Counted from the stretch's first letter, positions 25,131 through 34,083 are shown. The stretch is 64,000 bases of DNA from Bradyrhizobium hipponense (GCF_008123965.1 NZ_VSTH01000127.1:1-64000), one strand, 5' to 3'. The notes: generated by a model from the letters alone, not told the origin. Numbers and translations: made by a program.

Positions 25131-26317
25131 TCGGATTCCAGAGTGCCGCCGGCAAAATTGCGGTAGATGAAGCGGTTGGTCTCGCCCTCGGCCTCGCGCT
25201 CGGCCTGCTTGAAGATGGTCTCGTGCAGCGGCGATAGCGCGCAGGCCGGATCGGTGTTGGCGGCGTCACCGGTCAGCGCAAAGGCCTGGCAGCGGCAGCC
25301 GCCGAAATCGATCTCGCGGAATGCGCAAGATTTGCACGGCTCCTTCATCCACCCCGTGCCGCGATAGCGGTTGAAGGCGTCCGAGTTCTGCCAGATCCAG
25401 GCGATCGAATGGTTGGAGCGCACGGATTCGAAATCGAGCCCGGTGATGCTCTCGGCGGCATGGCAGGGCAGCACCTTGCCGGCCGGCGAGATGTTGAAGA
25501 ACTGCCGGCCCCAGCCCCCCATGCACTTCTTCGGCCGCAGCGCGTAATAATCCGGCACCACGTAGTCGATCGACAGCCGGCCCTTCAGCTGCTCGCGCGC
25601 CTCCTCGACGATGCGGGTGCACTCCTCTAACTGCGCCACCGTCGGCATCAGCGCGGCGCGGTTCTTCAGCGCCCAGCCGTAATATTGTACGTTGGCGACC
25701 TCGAGCCGGTCGGCGTCGAGATCGACCGCCATCTGGATGATCTCGGGGAGCTGGTGCAGGTTTTGGCGATGCATCACCGCGTTCACGGTGAGCGGCAGGT
25801 CGACCTCGCGCGTCCATTTTGCCACTTCGAGCTTCTTGCCATGCGCACCCTTGTAGCCGGCCACGCGATCGGACAGACTTATTTCGGTGCCTTGAAAGCT
25901 GATCTGCACATGGCAGAGCCCGGCATCCGCAAGATCGCTCAGTTTCTCGCGCGTCAGCAGCACGGCCGAGGTGATCAGATTGGTGTAAAGACCGGCGTCG
26001 CTGGCATGCTTGACCAGCTCGACGAGGTCCTTCCGCGCCGTCGGCTCGCCGCCGGAGAAGTGCACCTGAAGCACGCCGATCTCGGCAAGCTCGCTCAGCA
26101 CCTTCTTCCATTCCTCGGTGGTCAGCTCCTTGCCGGAGCGGTCGAGCTCGACCGGGTTGGAGCAGTATGGGCATTGCAGCGGGCAGCGATGAGTGATCTC
26201 GAGCAGCACCGCAAGCGGAATGCCGAAGGTCTCCGCCGTCGAGCGCTGCTTCTCCAACACCGCGAGGCTGTCGCTGGCGTCGGGCGGGATTGTTGGATTA
26301 CCGAGCAAATCGCTCAT
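25127..26317 (-). CDS. pqqE: PQQ biosynthesis radical SAM protein PqqE
   Basis: Joins Glu and Tyr side chains of PqqA by a C-C bond, the first step of pyrroloquinoline quinone synthesis. The 396-residue protein has the radical SAM cluster CPLQCPYC (Cys45, Cys49, Cys52), HFSGGEPTARKDLVEL after it, and the SPASM auxiliary cysteines in CMGGWGRQFF, VLPCHAAESI and CKSCAFREIDFGGCRC. It requires PqqD as peptide chaperone; pqqD ends within the first 4 bases of this gene. Complete. Confidence 0.97.
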   Translation of the reverse strand: MSDLLGNPTIPPDASDSLAVLEKQRSTAETFGIPLAVLLEITHRCPLQCPYCSNPVELDRSGKELTTEEWKKVLSELAEIGVLQVHFSGGEPTARKDLVELVKHASDAGLYTNLITSAVLLTREKLSDLADAGLCHVQISFQGTEISLSDRVAGYKGAHGKKLEVAKWTREVDLPLTVNAVMHRQNLHQLPEIIQMAVDLDADRLEVANVQYYGWALKNRAALMPTVAQLEECTRIVEEAREQLKGRLSIDYVVPDYYALRPKKCMGGWGRQFFNISPAGKVLPCHAAESITGLDFESVRSNHSIAWIWQNSDAFNRYRGTGWMKEPCKSCAFREIDFGGCRCQAFALTGDAANTDPACALSPLHETIFKQAEREAEGETNRFIYRNFAGGTLESE

Positions 26318-26625
26318 GACGTCTTCTCCCGGGCTTCGGTGAGAAAGCCCTTGTCGGCGAGATCCTGAAGCATGGCGATCACGTCGGTCAGGATCGCCTC
26401 GCGCGGCGCGGCGTATTTCGCCGCCAGCTGGTCGGAGATGTCGCCGACGCTGCGCTCGCCGTTGCAGAGCTGCAAGACCTCGACCGCGATCTCGTCCGGC
26501 GCCAGCACCCGCTCCGGCGCCAGGATCACCCAGACTTGCCGCGTCTCGTCATATCTGAGCTTGGCATGCCGCGGCAGCACCGGCCGGCTCGGCTCGCTGA
26601 CGCTGATGTGACGCGGCCCGGCCAT
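26314..26625 (-). CDS. pqqD: PQQ biosynthesis peptide chaperone PqqD
   Basis: A 103-residue RiPP recognition protein that presents PqqA to PqqE. Typical text: PRHAKLRYDETRQVWVILAPERVL followed by the helical SVGDISDQLAAKYAAPREAI and LADKGFLT. I chose the ATG at 26625 (MAGPRHISV), 10 bases after the pqqC stop; the frame extends upstream only inside pqqC. Its last 4 bases overlap pqqE. Confidence 0.95.
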   Translation of the reverse strand: MAGPRHISVSEPSRPVLPRHAKLRYDETRQVWVILAPERVLAPDEIAVEVLQLCNGERSVGDISDQLAAKYAAPREAILTDVIAMLQDLADKGFLTEAREKTS

Positions 26626-26635
26626 CGATTGCTCC

Positions 26636-27415
26636 TCAGCTCGCCTTGGGCACGAACGCGCCCGGCGGAATGTGCCCCTCAACATAGGCGTGGTAGAGCG
26701 CGTCGAGCTGCACCCACAGCACGTTGGTCTTGAAGATCAGCGCGTTGCAGACGGACGCGCGCTCCTCCGGCGTCCTGGCATGCGCCTTGACATAGTCGAG
26801 TGCAAAGCCGGCATCGCGCGGCGCCTGTGCCAGGCGGCGCTTGAAGTAGCTCATGGTATCCGGATTGACGAAGTCGTAATGCTCCAGCATGCCGGAGATG
26901 CGCTCTTCGTGCAGGTTCGGCGCGAACAATTCGGTGAGCGAGGAGGCGATCGCCTCCAGCGGGCTTTTTTCCCGGCAGTAGTGCACGTACGCCTCCACCG
27001 CAAAGCGCGTCGCGGGCAAAATGCCTTCCGTTGATTCCACATAGGCGGTGTCGAGCCCGAGGCCCTCTGTTAGCTTGAGCCAGCGCTCGATGCCGCCCTC
27101 GCTGCCGACGTCGCCGTCATGGTCCTCGATGCGGTGGCGCCATTCCACGCGCGTGGCGCGGTCGCGGAAGCGCGAGATCACCACCGCGTCCTTGATCGGG
27201 ATCGTGCTCTGGTAATAGTAGCGGTTGAGCGCCCAGGCCTGGACCTGGCCCTTGTTCAGCTTGCCGCCGTGCAGCAGCTTATGGAACGGATGCAGGCTGT
27301 GATAGCGCGTCGCGCCAATGTGGCGCAGCGTCGCCTCGAGCTCCTCGGCCGAGTTGAGCCGGATGTCCTTGCCGATCGAGAGCGCGGTCATTCCTGTCAG
27401 CGACGCGGCATTCAC
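26636..27415 (-). CDS. pqqC: Pyrroloquinoline-quinone synthase PqqC
   Basis: The cofactor-free oxidase that performs the final eight-electron ring closure and oxidation to PQQ. The 259-residue protein is all-helical with family segments RYHSLHPFHKLLHGG, NRYYYQSTIPIKDA, WRHRIEDHDGD and EAYVHYCRE. The preferred start is the GTG at 27415, which forms a GTGA overlap with the pqqB stop; an ATG eight codons later is an alternative that would lose little. Confidence 0.96.
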   Translation of the reverse strand: MNAASLTGMTALSIGKDIRLNSAEELEATLRHIGATRYHSLHPFHKLLHGGKLNKGQVQAWALNRYYYQSTIPIKDAVVISRFRDRATRVEWRHRIEDHDGDVGSEGGIERWLKLTEGLGLDTAYVESTEGILPATRFAVEAYVHYCREKSPLEAIASSLTELFAPNLHEERISGMLEHYDFVNPDTMSYFKRRLAQAPRDAGFALDYVKAHARTPEERASVCNALIFKTNVLWVQLDALYHAYVEGHIPPGAFVPKAS

Positions 27416-28341
27416 AGCACGATCTCCGTTCCGTCGGCGGGTATCTGCCAACCCGCCTGTTCGGCCGCCTTGCGCTCGGGCGAGGAGGGCAAGAGAGCCG
27501 GATTCGAGTTATTGATATGCAGAAACATCTTCCTGTCGATAGTAAGATCGGCAAGCCGCGCGATCGCGCCGTCCTCGCCCGACATCGCGACATGTCCCAT
27601 GCTCTTGCCGGTCTTGTGGCCGAGCCCGATCTTGATCATCTCGTCGTCCTGCCACACCGTGCCGTCGAAGAACACCAGCGCCGCGCCGTCGATCTCGGCC
27701 TTGAGCGCGTCGGTCACCTCGGCACATGCGGCGAGGAAATAAAAGCTCTTGCCGGTCGACCTGTCCGTAATCTTCAATCCAAGGGTATCGCCGTCGCCAG
27801 TCTCCCCGCCGGGATGCGCCTTGCCTTCGAGATACCAGGCCGACTTGCCGGGCACGGCGAATGGCAGCACCTCGATCCCCGAACGCGCGCCGTCGGGCAA
27901 TCGCGGCTCGAATGGCTCGCTGATGTCGATCGGCTGCCGTCGCACGTTCTTTTCGTTCAGCACGTTGAAGATGCTGTTGGCCTTCAGGATCGCCAGCACC
28001 TTTTCATGCGCATAGACCGTGAACGGCGAACCCTCGCGCATCGAGAGCAGGCCCGCCACCGCATCCACCTCACCATTGGTCAGGATCACGCCGGCGATCG
28101 GCGTGTGACGCAGCGTGCCCGCCTTGGGATGCAGTTGCGGCGCGCCATTCAGCTGCTGGCGCAGATCGGGCGAGGCGTTGATCAAAAACCAATGCTCGCC
28201 GTCGCCGCTGAAGGCGACCGAGGCTTGCGTCCGCACAAGCTCACGGCCGTTTGCACGGGCTGCCCGGCAGCCCTCGCATCCGCAATTCCATTGCGGAACT
28301 CCGCCGCCGGCTGCGGCGCCCAGGACGACGACGCGAAGCAT
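27412..28341 (-). CDS. pqqB: PQQ biosynthesis protein PqqB (metallo-beta-lactamase fold)
   Basis: A 309-residue protein of the MBL fold, thought to hydroxylate the tyrosine part of the PQQ precursor. It opens with VVLGAAAGGGVPQWNCGC, whose CGC-x-GC cysteines bind structural zinc, followed by NGEVDAVAGLLSMREG. It lies 151 bases downstream of pqqA with a stable hairpin between, and overlaps pqqC by GTGA. Confidence 0.96.
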   Translation of the reverse strand: MLRVVVLGAAAGGGVPQWNCGCEGCRAARANGRELVRTQASVAFSGDGEHWFLINASPDLRQQLNGAPQLHPKAGTLRHTPIAGVILTNGEVDAVAGLLSMREGSPFTVYAHEKVLAILKANSIFNVLNEKNVRRQPIDISEPFEPRLPDGARSGIEVLPFAVPGKSAWYLEGKAHPGGETGDGDTLGLKITDRSTGKSFYFLAACAEVTDALKAEIDGAALVFFDGTVWQDDEMIKIGLGHKTGKSMGHVAMSGEDGAIARLADLTIDRKMFLHINNSNPALLPSSPERKAAEQAGWQIPADGTEIVL

Positions 28342-28397
28342 GATCCGTCTCCTGGAGGGAACGTTGCGAGGTGGATCTCAAGTCAACACAAATCCTG

Positions 28398-28426
28398 TCT
28401 TTCGGAAACGCATTGTGTCCGAAAGA
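28398..28426 (-). terminator. Hairpin between pqqA and pqqB (possible attenuator)
   Basis: TCTTTCGGA, an 11-base loop, TCCGAAAGA: a perfect 9-pair stem in the 151-base gap after pqqA. There is no T-run. It may stop or stabilise part of the transcript and so give more pqqA than pqqB-E mRNA. Confidence 0.45.
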
Positions 28427-28492
28427 ACCCGACCTGCCTGAAACAACGCGACCGAACGATCCACCTGCGCTGAACACAAACTGACCAACCGC

Positions 28493-28573
28493 TTACTTGC
28501 GGGTGGCGCTCACATACATGTTGATTTCCATGCCGCAGGGCACTTCGACGATCTTGGGGGCTTTCCAGGCCAT
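28493..28573 (-). CDS. pqqA: PQQ precursor peptide PqqA
   Basis: A 26-residue ribosomally made substrate of the pathway: begins MAWKAPKIVEVP and ends NMYVSATRK. It contains the required Glu-x-x-x-Tyr spacing in GMEINMY (Glu16, Tyr20), the residues that PqqE cross-links and that become PQQ. GGAGAG sits before the ATG at 28573. First gene of the minus-strand PQQ operon, 151 bases ahead of pqqB. Confidence 0.95.
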   Translation of the reverse strand: MAWKAPKIVEVPCGMEINMYVSATRK

Positions 28574-28822
28574 TTCGGCTCTCCATTTTCAGAATTCGGA
28601 CGTATCCGCCCATGCCTTAAATTAGTGCCGGCGCAAAACTTCGCCAGTTAAATCTTTGGCTAAAGGTCTCATGTTGCGCCGCGAAATATGGGCTTGGAAC
28701 ACCGCTTTTGGTGAGGCAGTCTTGCGTTCGGCGCATTCGGTCGCGAACCCTGCCCTGATAAAGCAGTTGTGAGTGCAGTGCAGCTTTCAATCCGGTACAG
28801 GCGGCCCAATTGGATCTCGGTA

Positions 28823-29080
28823 ATGCCCAAATACTTCTTCAACACCCGTATCGGCGATGAATTGATCGTAGATCCTGAAGGCGAGGATCTGCGCAATCCG
28901 GATCGTGCCTGGGAGGTAGCCCGCCAGATGATTCTGGAGGTGCTGAAATCCGAGGGGACCCAGCCGGCCCTGCTCGAGGCGGTGATCGAGGTCACTGACG
29001 TCGCCGGCGACATCGTGCTGGAATTCCCCTTCACCGAGGCGCTGCTGGACATGCCGGACCAATCGGCGACGCGGCATTAG
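28823..29080 (+). CDS. DUF6894 family protein
   Basis: An 85-residue protein that starts MPKYFFNTRIGDELIVDPEGEDL, the typical opening of the small DUF6894 proteins abundant in Bradyrhizobium and Methylobacterium, followed by an amphipathic helix AWEVARQMILEVLKSEG. Function unknown. The ATG at 28823 matches the family N-terminus; a longer frame exists upstream without family similarity. Divergent from pqqA. Confidence 0.8.
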   Translation: MPKYFFNTRIGDELIVDPEGEDLRNPDRAWEVARQMILEVLKSEGTQPALLEAVIEVTDVAGDIVLEFPFTEALLDMPDQSATRH

Positions 29081-29096
29081 CGTCGTGCGAGGTGTG

Positions 29097-29217
29097 CTCC
29101 CTCCCCCGCCTGCGGGGGAGGGTTGGGGAGAGGGTGCTTCCACGAGCGAGAACCCCCAGGAGGAGCGAGCCCTCACCCGCGCCTTCGGCGCGACCTCTCC
29201 CGCAAGCGGGAGAGGTT
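29097..29217. repeat. Palindromic intergenic repeat, CTCTCCC/GGGAGAG family (copy 4)
   Basis: Starts CTCCCTCCCCCGCCTGCGGGGGAGGG, has the internal hairpin GCGCCTTCGGCGC and ends CCTCTCCCGCAAGCGGGAGAGG. It lies between the DUF6894 and amidase genes. Confidence 0.75.
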
Positions 29218-29345
29218 ATGGAGCCCGCGGCTTCGATCGACCAAGCCAATCACCCGCTGACATCCCGCCCGCCCTCGCCCCTGCGAAATCGCATGGCTTT
29301 GCCGCTGTCCCGGCGCTAAAAGACGCCGGTCATACGGAGCAAGCC

Positions 29346-30746
29346 ATGCAAGACCTCTGGCGCCTGTCGGCCGCCGACCTCGCCACCCTCGTCAAGTCCA
29401 AAAAAGTGTCCGCCAGGGAGGCCGCCAGGGCCGGCCTTGCCCGGCTCGATGCGGTCAACCCCAAGCTCAATGCTGTGATCGACCATCGGCCGGAGGACGT
29501 GCTCAAGCAGGCCGACGCCGTCGATGCGGCGATTGCGAGGGGTGAGGATCCCGGCGTTCTGGCCGGCGTGCCCGTCACCATCAAGGCCAATGTCGACCAG
29601 GAAGGCTTTGCCACCACCAACGGCCTCAAGCTGCAGCGCGACCTGATCGCCCGCGAAGACAATCCGGTGGTCGCCAATTTCCGCAAAGCGGGTGCCGTTC
29701 TGCTCGGTCGCACCAATTGCCCGGCCTTTTCCTATCGCTGGTTCACCACCAATCTGGTCCATGGCGACACCAAAAACCCGCGCGATGGCTCGCTGACCCC
29801 CGGCGGCTCGTCTGGTGGCGCCGGTTCGGCGGTCGCCGTCGGCATCGGCCACATCGCCCACGGCACCGACATCGCCGGCTCGATCCGCTATCCCGCCTAT
29901 GCCTGCGGCGTGCATGGCCTGCGCCCGACGCTCGGCCGGATTCCGGCCTTCAACGCCGCGCTGCCGGAGCGCCCGATCGGGCCGCAAATCATGGCGGTCT
30001 CGGGTCCGCTGGCGCGCACCGTCAACGACATCAGGATTTCGCTCGCCGCCATGTCGGCCCGCGACGTCCGCGATCCCTGGTGGATGCCGGCGCCGCTCGA
30101 AGGTCCGGCGCGGCCGAAGCGCGCCGCGCTCTGCCTCAATCCGGACGGGCTTGCGACCACCCCGGAGGTGAAGGCGGCCGTCGCCGATGCCGGCAAGCGG
30201 CTGGAGCGCGCCGGCTGGACCGTCGAAGCGATCGAGAACACGCCGCCGATGCGCGAGGCGGTCGAGTGGCAGACAAAGCTCTGGCTCGGCGACGGCTACG
30301 AGGCGCAGCTGGAAATGGCCGAACGCGAGGGCGATCCCGGCGCGCTGGCATGCCTGCGCGGCAATCGCGCCAGGGTCACGCCGCTCGACCAGGCGAATTA
30401 CGCCAAGGCGCTCATCCGCCGCGCCACGCTGACCCGGGACTGGATGCTGTTCTTCGAGCAATACGCGGTGGTGCTGACGCCGGTATCCGGCGAGCTGCCG
30501 TTCCCGGATCAGCTCGACCTCAAGGACGACGAATCTTTCGAGCGCGTCTGGGAGGCGCAACTGCCGCAGATCGCGATTCCCTTCATGGGACTGCCGGGCC
30601 TGGTGGTCTCGACCGGCCTCGTGGGCAAGGCTCCGGTCGGCGTGCACATCGTCTCCGGCCGCTACCGCGAGGACCTGTGTCTGCTCGCAGGCGAAGCGAT
30701 CGAGGCCGGCGGCGTGCCGCCGTCGCCAATCGACCCCGTGGACTGA
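29346..30746 (+). CDS. Amidase (amidase signature family)
   Basis: A 466-residue hydrolase of the amidase signature family. The Ser-cisSer-Lys triad is intact: Lys in VTIKANVDQ, cis-Ser in the signature PGGSSGGAGSAVA, and the nucleophile Ser in TDIAGSIRYPA. The substrate amide cannot be predicted. I chose the ATG at 29346 (MQDLWRLSAADLATLV), the usual family start; the frame continues upstream through the repeat. The stop codon overlaps the glutathione peroxidase start region (TGATGATG), so the two genes are coupled. Confidence 0.92.
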   Translation: MQDLWRLSAADLATLVKSKKVSAREAARAGLARLDAVNPKLNAVIDHRPEDVLKQADAVDAAIARGEDPGVLAGVPVTIKANVDQEGFATTNGLKLQRDLIAREDNPVVANFRKAGAVLLGRTNCPAFSYRWFTTNLVHGDTKNPRDGSLTPGGSSGGAGSAVAVGIGHIAHGTDIAGSIRYPAYACGVHGLRPTLGRIPAFNAALPERPIGPQIMAVSGPLARTVNDIRISLAAMSARDVRDPWWMPAPLEGPARPKRAALCLNPDGLATTPEVKAAVADAGKRLERAGWTVEAIENTPPMREAVEWQTKLWLGDGYEAQLEMAEREGDPGALACLRGNRARVTPLDQANYAKALIRRATLTRDWMLFFEQYAVVLTPVSGELPFPDQLDLKDDESFERVWEAQLPQIAIPFMGLPGLVVSTGLVGKAPVGVHIVSGRYREDLCLLAGEAIEAGGVPPSPIDPVD

Positions 30747-30748
30747 TG

Positions 30749-31221
<473 letters not shown>

Positions 31222-31225
<4 letters not shown>

Positions 31226-31479
31226 GCGAGACAATCATGAGCGACGAATTTCCGGACCGCCTGTCGGTCGATCCGAACAGCCCCTATTACAATGCGGATA
31301 TCCTGGCGCGCGACGTCGGCATCCGTTTCAAGGGCGTCGAGAAGACCAATGTCGAGGAGTACTGCATCAGCGAAGGCTGGGTCCGCGTCACCGCAGGCAA
31401 CGCCAAGGACCGCCACGGCAACCCGCTGACCATCAAGGTGCATGGGCCGGTCGAGCCGTATTTCAGGGATAAGAAGTAG
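31222..31479 (+). CDS. DUF3297 family protein
   Basis: An 85-residue protein, from MSETIMSDEFPDRLSVDPNS to FRDKK, matching the small DUF3297 family (SPYYNADILARDVGIRF, GVEKTNVEEYCISEGWVRV). Function unknown. A second ATG five codons in (31237) may be the real start. Its first ATG overlaps the gpx stop by 4 bases, making a three-gene unit amidase-gpx-DUF3297. Confidence 0.85.
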
Positions 31480-31611
31480 TCTGGCACGCCTCTCTCCCCT
31501 CGCAATGACGATGTTGGGCGAGCTTTGCGGTTTCCTCGTTCTATTGCGCTCGTTGCTCGCAATCATCTTGTGGTTGTGATATCGTGGTGGCTCTCTCAGC
31601 CGAGAGCGCTC

Positions 31612-31899
31612 ATGAAGCAGCCTTGCGTGTACATGTTCGCCAATCGCCGCAATGGGACGATCTACACGGGCGTCACTTCCAATCCGCCGCGTCGCGCGTT
31701 CGAGCACCGCGAGGGATTGGTCAAGGGGTTCTCTTCGAAGTACGGCTGCAAGCTTCTCGTCTGGTACGAACTGCACGCGACCATCACCGACGCGATTACA
31801 CGCGAAAAGCAGATCAAGGGCGGCAGCCGGGCGAACAAGCTTGCGCTGATCGAGACGCTTAATCCGGATTGGAAGGATTTGTACGAGACGCTGATTTGA
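31612..31899 (+). CDS. GIY-YIG nuclease family protein
   Basis: A 95-residue single-domain GIY-YIG endonuclease-like protein of the YhbQ/UPF0213 type. The two halves of the motif are VYMFA and IYTGVTSN, followed by the catalytic arginine region PPRRAFEHREG, the metal-binding glutamate in TREKQIKGG, and a conserved Asn in TLNPDWKDLY. All expected residues are present, so it may be active. It lies 33 bases before a five-unit array of CATTGCGAG palindromes, and the gap upstream of it (31480-31611) has fragments of the same repeat (CTCGCAATGACG at 31499). Small genes of this kind often neighbour such repeats. Confidence 0.9.
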   Translation: MKQPCVYMFANRRNGTIYTGVTSNPPRRAFEHREGLVKGFSSKYGCKLLVWYELHATITDAITREKQIKGGSRANKLALIETLNPDWKDLYETLI

Positions 31900-31932
31900 T
31901 GGCCGAGAGCGCGGCACCCGTTAGTCGCGTGA

Positions 31933-32706
31933 TGTCGCCACACGCTCCGTCATTGCGAGCGCAGCGAAGCAATCCAGAGTCCTCGCGCGGAGGCAGTCTG
32001 GATTGCTTCGTCGCAAGAGCTCCTCGCAATGACGGCGGAGAGGGCGGTGTCGGCTGAGGGTGGCCGGGCCTCGGAGGAAGGCTGGAAGCTGCGCGAGATG
32101 TCGCCACACTCTCCGTCATTGCGAGCGCAGCGAAGCAATCCAGAGTCCTTCCGCGGCGGCAGTCTGGATTGCTTCGTCGCAAGAGCTCCTCGCAATGACG
32201 GCGGAGAGGGCGGTGTGCCAAGGCCGGGCCCTCAGCCCGCGGACGACGGAGCTGGAATCGTGCGAGGTGTCGCCACACTCTCCGTCATTGCGAGCGCAGC
32301 GAAGCAATCCAGAGTCTTTCCGCGGCGGCAGTCTGGATTGCTTCGTCGCAAGAGCTCCTCGCAATGACGGCGGAGAGGGCGGTGTCGGCTGAGGGCGGCC
32401 GGGCCTCGGCGGACGAAGGCTGGAAGTTGCGCGAGGTGTCGCCACACTCTCCGTCATTGCGAGCGCAGCGAAGCAATCCAGAGTCCTTCTGCGGCGGCAG
32501 TCTGGATTGCTTCGTCGCAAGAGCTCCTCGCAATGACGGCGGAGAGGGCGGTGTGCCAAGGCCGGGCCCTCAGCCCGCGGACGACGGAGCTGGAATCGTG
32601 CGAGGTGTCGCCACACTCTCCGTCATTGCGAGCGCAGCGAAGCAATCCAGAGTCCTTCCGCGGCGGCAGTCTGGATTGCTTCGTCGCAAGGGCTCCTCGC
32701 AATGAC
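31933..32706. repeat. Tandem array of five palindromic CATTGCGAG units with alternating spacers
   Basis: Units begin (TGTCGCCACAC) at 31933, 32099, 32268, 32437 and 32606; the spacing is 166, then 169, 169 and 169 bases. Each unit holds an inverted repeat of about 90 bases: CGTCATTGCGAG ... GAAGCAATCCAGA ... TCTGGATTGCTTC ... CTCGCAATGACG. The linkers alternate A-B-A-B: A contains GTCGGCTGAGGG, B contains GTGCCAAGGCCGGGCC, and the two B copies are identical. The array fills the space between the GIY-YIG gene and malonyl-CoA decarboxylase; reading frames inside it are repeats, not genes. Confidence 0.92.
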
Positions 32707-32730
32707 GAGGTGGTGCGAGCCGGCCGTCCG

Positions 32731-34083
32731 TTACGACAACCTCATATCCAGCCGCCGCCGCCCTTCGCCTTTCAGCAGCTTCTTTACCGCGCTTGAGGTC
32801 ACGACCTCGCCGTCGTTGGCGTAAGCCTCGTGGTTCTTCTCGATGTCGTCGAGGCGGTAGAGATAGTTGACCATGACGCCCGCGGACTCCCGCATGCCCT
32901 TGGGCGAGAGGTCGCCGAGCCAGTTGATGCGCTCGAGCCGGGCGCCGTTGCCGAGATGGAAGCGGGCGACCGAGTCGATCAGCCGGCCCTTCGGCGTGCG
33001 TGCCTTCAGGAAATAGTGGGCGGCGAGCGGTTCAATCAGGCCGCGCAGCTGCGCGGTCGCATCCGCATCCTCGAACCATTTCGGCTCGTCCAGGCGCTTC
33101 AGCAGCTCGCGGTCTTCGTCCGAGAGCGGCAGGTCCTTGTCCTGCTTGATCCACGGCATGAAGCCCGGCACCGGCGACAGCGTCACGAAATTGTCGAGCT
33201 TCGGCAGTTCGCGGCGCAATTCCTCCACCACCTGCTTGATCAGGAAGCTGCCGAACGAGATGCCGCCGAGACCGCGCTGGGTGTTGGAGATCGAATAGAA
33301 CACCGCGGTGCGCGCCCGCTCGATCGAGACGGGCCGGCGGTCGACCGCGAGCAGCGGCGCGATCGCGCCGGGGATCGTCTCGGTCAGCGCCACCTCGACG
33401 AAGATCAGGGGCTCGTCGACCATGGCGGGATGGAAGAAGGCGTAGCAGCGGCGGTCGACCGGATCGATGCGGCGGCGCAGATCGTCCCAATCGCTGATCT
33501 CGTGCACGGCTTCGTAACGAATGATCTTTTCGAGGATGTTGGCCGGGGTCGACCAGTCAATCCTGCGCAGCACGAGAAACCCCCTGTTGAACCACGAAGA
33601 GAGCAGATGCGACATGTCGCGATCGAGCGCGGCGAGATCGGTGTGCCCGTTCATCATCCCGAGCAGATCGGCGCGCATCTTGACGAGATCGCCGGTGCCG
33701 CCGGGCGCACGGTTGAGGCGGCGGATCAACTCCTGCCGCCGCGGCTCGGAGGCGAAATGCAATGAACTTGCGTCCTCGTCGCTGGGCCCGGCGCGCCACG
33801 TCTCGACCGCTTTTGCCAGACGCTCGCGATCGGGGCCGAAATCGCGCACCAGGGCCTCGAAGAACGCGCGGCGACCGGCCGCGTCCAGGTCCTGATAGAG
33901 ATCGAGCACCTCGCGCGCCATGGCGGTACCGGACGCTTCGCCCCGACCGGAGAGCAGCGCGCCGCAGAGCTCGATCAGGCCGTCGGCATCCTGCTTGGTA
34001 TCAGCAGAATCGCCACGGCGAAGCAGCGTGCGGCCGCGCTCGGAGATCGTGGCGAGCAGATCGGAGAAGAAGGCATTGGCCAT
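32731..34083 (-). CDS. Malonyl-CoA decarboxylase
   Basis: Decarboxylates malonyl-CoA to acetyl-CoA. The 450-residue protein has an N-terminal helical oligomerisation domain (to about residue 170) and a C-terminal GNAT-like catalytic domain with FFHPAMVDEPLIFVEVALT, SISNTQRGLGGISFG, the serine segment TLSPVPGFMPWI, and the catalytic histidine in SVARFHLGNGARLERINW. Such enzymes support growth on malonate in rhizobia and relieve malonyl-CoA excess. No matBC (ligase, transporter) genes lie beside it here; it appears monocistronic. Confidence 0.95.
   Translation of the reverse strand: MANAFFSDLLATISERGRTLLRRGDSADTKQDADGLIELCGALLSGRGEASGTAMAREVLDLYQDLDAAGRRAFFEALVRDFGPDRERLAKAVETWRAGPSDEDASSLHFASEPRRQELIRRLNRAPGGTGDLVKMRADLLGMMNGHTDLAALDRDMSHLLSSWFNRGFLVLRRIDWSTPANILEKIIRYEAVHEISDWDDLRRRIDPVDRRCYAFFHPAMVDEPLIFVEVALTETIPGAIAPLLAVDRRPVSIERARTAVFYSISNTQRGLGGISFGSFLIKQVVEELRRELPKLDNFVTLSPVPGFMPWIKQDKDLPLSDEDRELLKRLDEPKWFEDADATAQLRGLIEPLAAHYFLKARTPKGRLIDSVARFHLGNGARLERINWLGDLSPKGMRESAGVMVNYLYRLDDIEKNHEAYANDGEVVTSSAVKKLLKGEGRRRLDMRLS

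Noticed and set aside
28640-28800. tRNA-like segment near the pqqA promoter
   Set aside because: No cloverleaf could be formed and the T-loop consensus is absent.
31933-32706. CRISPR-like array
   Set aside because: The repeated part is about 100 bases and palindromic, the linkers are not unique (two are identical) and no cas genes are near.
31921-32796. Many overlapping reading frames of 60-170 codons in both strands
   Set aside because: They are translations of the same palindromic repeat, recur in every unit and match no protein family.
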